Source: Methylocystis bryophila (GTDB lineage Bacteria > Pseudomonadota > Alphaproteobacteria > Rhizobiales > Beijerinckiaceae). Taken from it: a stretch of DNA of 64,000 bases. How positions within the stretch are numbered: position 1 is the first letter of the stretch; each line of letters starts with the position of its first letter. This document shows, one piece after another, positions 61,125-64,000 of this stretch. The position numbers were made by a program, and so were the translations under genes. The notes beneath the pieces were generated by a model. It was not told the origin of the DNA, searched no databases, and was given only the letters and a program-made list of their open reading frames with translations. Location: positions 62,001 through 126,000 of the forward strand of contig NZ_AP027150.1 in the NCBI RefSeq assembly GCF_027925445.1, written 5' to 3'.

Positions 61125-61640
61125 ATGGCGGGAGACTCGCCTAAAAAGACGAAGCTCTCTTTTCTCGCCTTGCTGCTATTTGCAGTCCTTCTTCCGTTTG
61201 AGTGGGGGGCCGCAGCCGAGATTCGCATCACGGGCACCGCGGAGGCCATGAACGTCGAGGTGAAGGAGGTCCTGCTAAACGAATTTCTGGTCGCTTTGAA
61301 CGATAAATTCGGATTGAGCTTTCATTCAACGGCGCCGCTCGACAAACTCATTACGGGAAGCTTCCATGGCTCGCTTGAGCGAGTTGTCTCCTCGGTTCTC
61401 TTCAGCAAGGACTACAACTACCTTTACCGAACGAACTCGAAACGTCCGATCCTTGTGATTATCGGTATCGACCACGGCGCGGCAGGCAAACCGACGGACG
61501 TAAATTCGGCCATTCCGCGGCCCCGCGACCAGTCGCCCCCGTGCGCCGACCAAACGCAACGCCCCTCGAATATCTCCGCCAAATATCTCAACGCCCACGC
61601 CCAAGAACTGGCTTGGCGCCCCTGCGCGTCCAAGCGATAA
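61125..61640 (+). CDS. Secreted STN-like domain protein
   Basis: This 171-residue protein has a clear signal peptide (KKTKLSFLALLLFAVLLPF, then AAAE). Next comes about 80 residues that read like an STN (secretin/TonB short N-terminal) domain: EVLLNEFLVALNDKFGLSFH, ITGSFHGSLERVVSSVL and NYLYRTNSKRPILVIIG. The C-terminal third is Pro/Arg-rich and unstructured. STN domains occur in secretins, in TonB-dependent transducers and in FecR-like regulators. A free-standing one is unusual. It lies 89 bp after the acylase on the same strand. The ATG at 61125 has AGAGG upstream. The family assignment is from pattern only. Confidence 0.6.
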   Translation: MAGDSPKKTKLSFLALLLFAVLLPFEWGAAAEIRITGTAEAMNVEVKEVLLNEFLVALNDKFGLSFHSTAPLDKLITGSFHGSLERVVSSVLFSKDYNYLYRTNSKRPILVIIGIDHGAAGKPTDVNSAIPRPRDQSPPCADQTQRPSNISAKYLNAHAQELAWRPCASKR

Positions 61641-61698
61641 CGCCAAGGCTTTTAAAGGAAGCAGCCTGACTTCCCTCGTCTTCGACAGCAAGACTATT

Positions 61699-63069
61699 TC
61701 ACCTTCCAGAATTTTCACTTTCGGGGTCAAGAAGCTTTTCAACAAAATCAACTGGGGATCGTTCAAGATCGGCTGCCCGCAATGTTTCTCCTATCAGCCG
61801 CGTCTGAACTCGGACGAAGGAGTCTCGATCGACTCTGTCCACCAACGCATCCATCTGCTCCTTCGTAACACTACAAAAGTCTCCGCTGACCCCGAGACCG
61901 TGATACACAACCCTCGCTGCGGTTCCGGGCTGATCCAGACCTAGCGGAAAAACGATCATCGGCACGCCGAAATAAGCGCATTCCTTGACGGTGTTGGGGC
62001 CTCCGTGAACTATAGCGACAGCGCTTCTTTGCAAAATCGCGAGCTGGGGCGCTCGCTTTACAAGATGGACGTTCTGGGGCACATTCTCAAATTCCTCAGG
62101 ATTCACTACATCATAAACATTTACGACCCACTGAAATTCAGGTCTATGTTCCGCAACAGCAATTATAATTCGGAAAAATCGCTGGTAGACGTCTTTGTTA
62201 AACCAGGACATTGTCCCAAGGCTACAATAGACCAATGGCCGCGTATCCAAGCTACTCCAAGGAAAATCTCCTTCGTTTCTGTGCAAGTCGATGTTGCAGC
62301 CGAAATAATAGCGACCAGGTCGCCCGTGATGGGGAAATTCGAGTTCGGGTGGGCAAAGCACAATTTCAGGGAGATGCGCCTTCAAGGGCGCTAAATCCGT
62401 GGAGTCCACGAACTCGCACGGATAACGACATCGTTCGGCGATTCTTCGGCTCGCCTCGCGAAGGGCGGGCAGATATGCAAGTCCTAGCAAGCCGTAGACA
62501 TCGCCGGCGACGCGGCGCCGAATTTTTAGAATTTTCCAAGCCAGCCACAATCTCAGGGATGCTCCCCGGCCGCCATTCGGCAAAATAGCAGTCCGGACTG
62601 GAGGCACCCTGCAATCTTCGCTCCGGCCAAAGTTGTCATAAAGATAAGCGCACTTGATTCCGGCCTCATATGCCAACAAGGATGGTATTATTACTTCGAA
62701 GTCAGAGATGTGAATTATCAAAAGGTCCGGCTTCTTGAGCTTCAGAATCTCCTGAAACTCTCTTTCCTCATCGGCTACCAAAGCGTCGAGGAGGGCGCGA
62801 ACCGTCCGCACCCTTGCGCGCGCGCTTCTGAGTTGGTCCCAGAAATTTTGGTCGGTTGCGGTCTCATGCGCCGAATCGGTCGGCGTCTCCGGTAGCCATC
62901 TCGCATACAGCGGTATGAATTGGTGACCGTGGGCGACGACGAATGTCTTACAGTCCGCCACCCCCACGTAGGAAACCTCATGTCCTCTAGAAAGCAAATC
63001 CCGGGCGAGTTTTAAACCGCTTGCTACAGAGGCAAAATGGGGCCACACGAAGAAGAGGATGCGCGCCAT
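61699..63069 (-). CDS. GT1-family (UDP-glycosyltransferase-like) glycosyltransferase
   Basis: This GT-B fold enzyme of 456 residues starts with MARILFFVWPHFASVASGLKL. The C-terminal donor-binding motif reads VHGGPNTVKECAYFGVPM, then PLGLDQPGTAARV, the UGT/MGT signature (HGG, TV.E, GVP, DQ). LVYCSLGTMSW is the N-terminal side of the donor domain. Such enzymes glycosylate small lipophilic acceptors, macrolides, flavonoids, lipids or peptides. It is convergent to the exporter/acylase/STN genes, so it is not in the same transcript. The ATG at 63069 follows a GTGAGG at proper distance; a GTG at 63084 is the alternative. O-glycosylation of the Ser-rich peptide is conceivable but unproven. Confidence 0.87.
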   Translation of the reverse strand: MARILFFVWPHFASVASGLKLARDLLSRGHEVSYVGVADCKTFVVAHGHQFIPLYARWLPETPTDSAHETATDQNFWDQLRSARARVRTVRALLDALVADEEREFQEILKLKKPDLLIIHISDFEVIIPSLLAYEAGIKCAYLYDNFGRSEDCRVPPVRTAILPNGGRGASLRLWLAWKILKIRRRVAGDVYGLLGLAYLPALREASRRIAERCRYPCEFVDSTDLAPLKAHLPEIVLCPPELEFPHHGRPGRYYFGCNIDLHRNEGDFPWSSLDTRPLVYCSLGTMSWFNKDVYQRFFRIIIAVAEHRPEFQWVVNVYDVVNPEEFENVPQNVHLVKRAPQLAILQRSAVAIVHGGPNTVKECAYFGVPMIVFPLGLDQPGTAARVVYHGLGVSGDFCSVTKEQMDALVDRVDRDSFVRVQTRLIGETLRAADLERSPVDFVEKLLDPESENSGR

Positions 63070-63644
63070 CTCAGAAATCCTCACCTCTCGACTAAAGTCA
63101 CATTAGCCAAGCTAATCGCTTCTATCAACTACTCGTTGGGCGCGCTTTTTGAAACGACAGCGCTTCGTTGGAGGCCGTTTCGTCTCAGTCTCGCTGTCAG
63201 TGTATTACATCGCGCTTAATTGCAATAATGCGTCGGTTCGCGCACGCTATCGCTGTGTTTTTGAGAATATTTCGGATCAGAATTATCAATTAGGCGGTAT
63301 TAATGATAATATCGCGGTATTGGGTGGAATTGTCAATTTGCATTTTCAAGCGGAACTGGCCCTTGAACGGTTTCAATAGGTTCCTGCATGGGCGCATTGG
63401 GCGCTGCAAAAATGTAGGCGTCCTTAGGCCCGATGCTCGCGCCAGTTGTCGATTGGCAGTTCAATCCGGGACTCGGGACGTATGGTCCGATTTGCGGCAT
63501 CTCATGTGGGACTATTTTTGACCGAGTCTCATTTGAGATGCCTTTTGGCTTGGGCCGTCAAGCGAACACGGTTTCCTTTGATACACCCCCAATGAACAGG
63601 TCCACCCTGAGGTATGTCTTCGGACATGAGAAGGAGGGACCGCA
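63070..63644. other. Intergenic region before the IS3 element
   Basis: No gene is recognised. The part around 63220-63380 is AT-richer than the rest of the window. An imperfect hairpin (63496-63513 with 63525-63542, 15 of 18 bases paired) followed by TTTT resembles a terminator. The left end of the IS3 element must fall shortly before 63645; its exact repeat cannot be fixed because the right end lies outside the window. Confidence 0.4.
63496..63546 (+). terminator. Possible stem-loop terminator
   Basis: The stem ggcatctcatgtgggact pairs with agtctcatttgagatgcc across an 11-base loop and is followed directly by tttt. No plus-strand gene ends just upstream, so its role is unclear. Confidence 0.3.
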
Positions 63645-63923
63645 ATGCCGAGGAAGCGTCACAAGCCTGAGGAGATCGTCGCCAAGCTGCGACAGGCTGA
63701 CGTGTTGATTTCGCGAGGGAAGCCCGTCGCGGACGCGGTGCGGGCGATCGGGGTGACCGAGGTCACGTATTACCGGTGGCGCCAGGAGTTTGGCGGGCTG
63801 AAGACGGATCAAGTGAAACGGATGAAGGAGCTCGAGGCGGAGAACACTCGGCTGCGTCGCGCCGTCTCCGATCTGACCCTGGATAAGATGATCCTGGCCG
63901 AGGCCGCCAAGGGAAACTTCTAG
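63645..63923 (+). CDS. IS3 transposase OrfA (HTH_Tnp_1)
   Basis: This 92-residue protein starts with MPRKRHKPEEIVAKLRQAD. A helix-turn-helix (VADAVRAIGVTEVTYYRWRQ) is followed by a leucine-zipper-like stretch (MKELEAENTRLRRAVSDLTL) ending in LDKMILAEAAKGNF. This is the complete OrfA of an IS3 element. GAAGGAGG lies just upstream of the ATG. It binds the terminal repeats and is joined to OrfB by -1 frameshifting. Confidence 0.93.
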   Translation: MPRKRHKPEEIVAKLRQADVLISRGKPVADAVRAIGVTEVTYYRWRQEFGGLKTDQVKRMKELEAENTRLRRAVSDLTLDKMILAEAAKGNF

Positions 63924-64000
63924 GCCCCGCGCGTCGCCGCGCCTGCATCAATCACGTTCGATCCAAGTTGCAACTGTCCGAGCGCCGGGTGTGCCGTGTG
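63914..64000 (+). CDS. IS3 transposase OrfB, N-terminal fragment cut by window end
   Basis: In the -1 frame relative to OrfA the sequence reads LLGPARRRACINHVRSKLQL, then SERRVCRV, the start of an IS3 OrfB. The remainder, including the DDE domain, lies outside the window. Confidence 0.8.

Larger units (their letters stand above)
63645..64000 (+). mobile_element. IS3-family insertion sequence, 5' part
   Basis: This is the start of an IS3-type element with an orfA/orfB arrangement, truncated by the end of the window. Confidence 0.85.

Overview
The window is dominated by one nonribosomal peptide synthetase (NRPS) locus of very unusual architecture. High GC, strong Shine-Dalgarno starts, a MauG/CcpA-type dihaem peroxidase, a GloVer-repeat surface protein and several insertion-sequence families suggest a proteobacterium. 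An alphaproteobacterium of the Hyphomicrobiales type is my best guess, but no marker gene proves it.

Layout. Bases 1-757 hold no gene I recognise. From 770 to 47644 five same-strand genes form an apparent operon. They are a class III aminotransferase of the 2,4-diaminobutyrate (Dab) type, an MbtH-like protein, NRPS1 (3363 aa), a SyrP/TauD-type Fe(II)/2-oxoglutarate hydroxylase, and NRPS2 (11262 aa, about 1.2 MDa). The ATG of NRPS2 overlaps the stop codon of the hydroxylase. From 47.7 to 64 kb lies a mosaic of accessory genes and mobile DNA: an IS481-type remnant, an intact-looking IS630 element, a JmjC/cupin-8 oxygenase on the minus strand, a type II thioesterase, a decayed IS110 transposase, a dihaem peroxidase, a GloVer protein, a PvdE/SyrD-type ABC exporter overlapping a PvdQ-type acylase, an STN-like periplasmic protein, a GT1 glycosyltransferase on the minus strand, and an IS3 element cut by the window end.

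Assembly line. NRPS1 is FAAL-ACP-C-A(Asp)-T-C-A(Dab)-T-C. NRPS2 is C*-A(X)-T-[dual C/E or C]-A(Ser)-T repeated to nine Ser modules, with an FkbM methyltransferase inserted in the last A domain, then T and a terminal thioesterase. C* is a condensation-like domain whose two catalytic histidines are replaced by Ser-Pro. Specificity codes read from the translations are DLTKIGHVGK (Asp), DIWELCADDK (probably Dab), DSALIAEVWK (X, nearest to His codes I remember, uncertain) and nine times DVWHISLVDK (Ser). The inferred product is a fatty-acylated dodecapeptide, acyl-Asp-Dab-X-Ser9, with Asp and/or X beta-hydroxylated.

The Ser modules are essentially identical in DNA across about 29 kb. They come in two interchangeable forms, 3189 bp with an ordinary C domain and 3237 bp with a dual condensation/epimerisation domain, arranged a-a-b-b-a-b-a-b. 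This order should set a D/L pattern along the serine tail. The acyl start, the exporter and the periplasmic-type acylase together mirror pyoverdine logic: the peptide is built as a lipidated precursor, exported, and then deacylated. Two 2-oxoglutarate oxygenases and a glycosyltransferase are possible tailoring enzymes.
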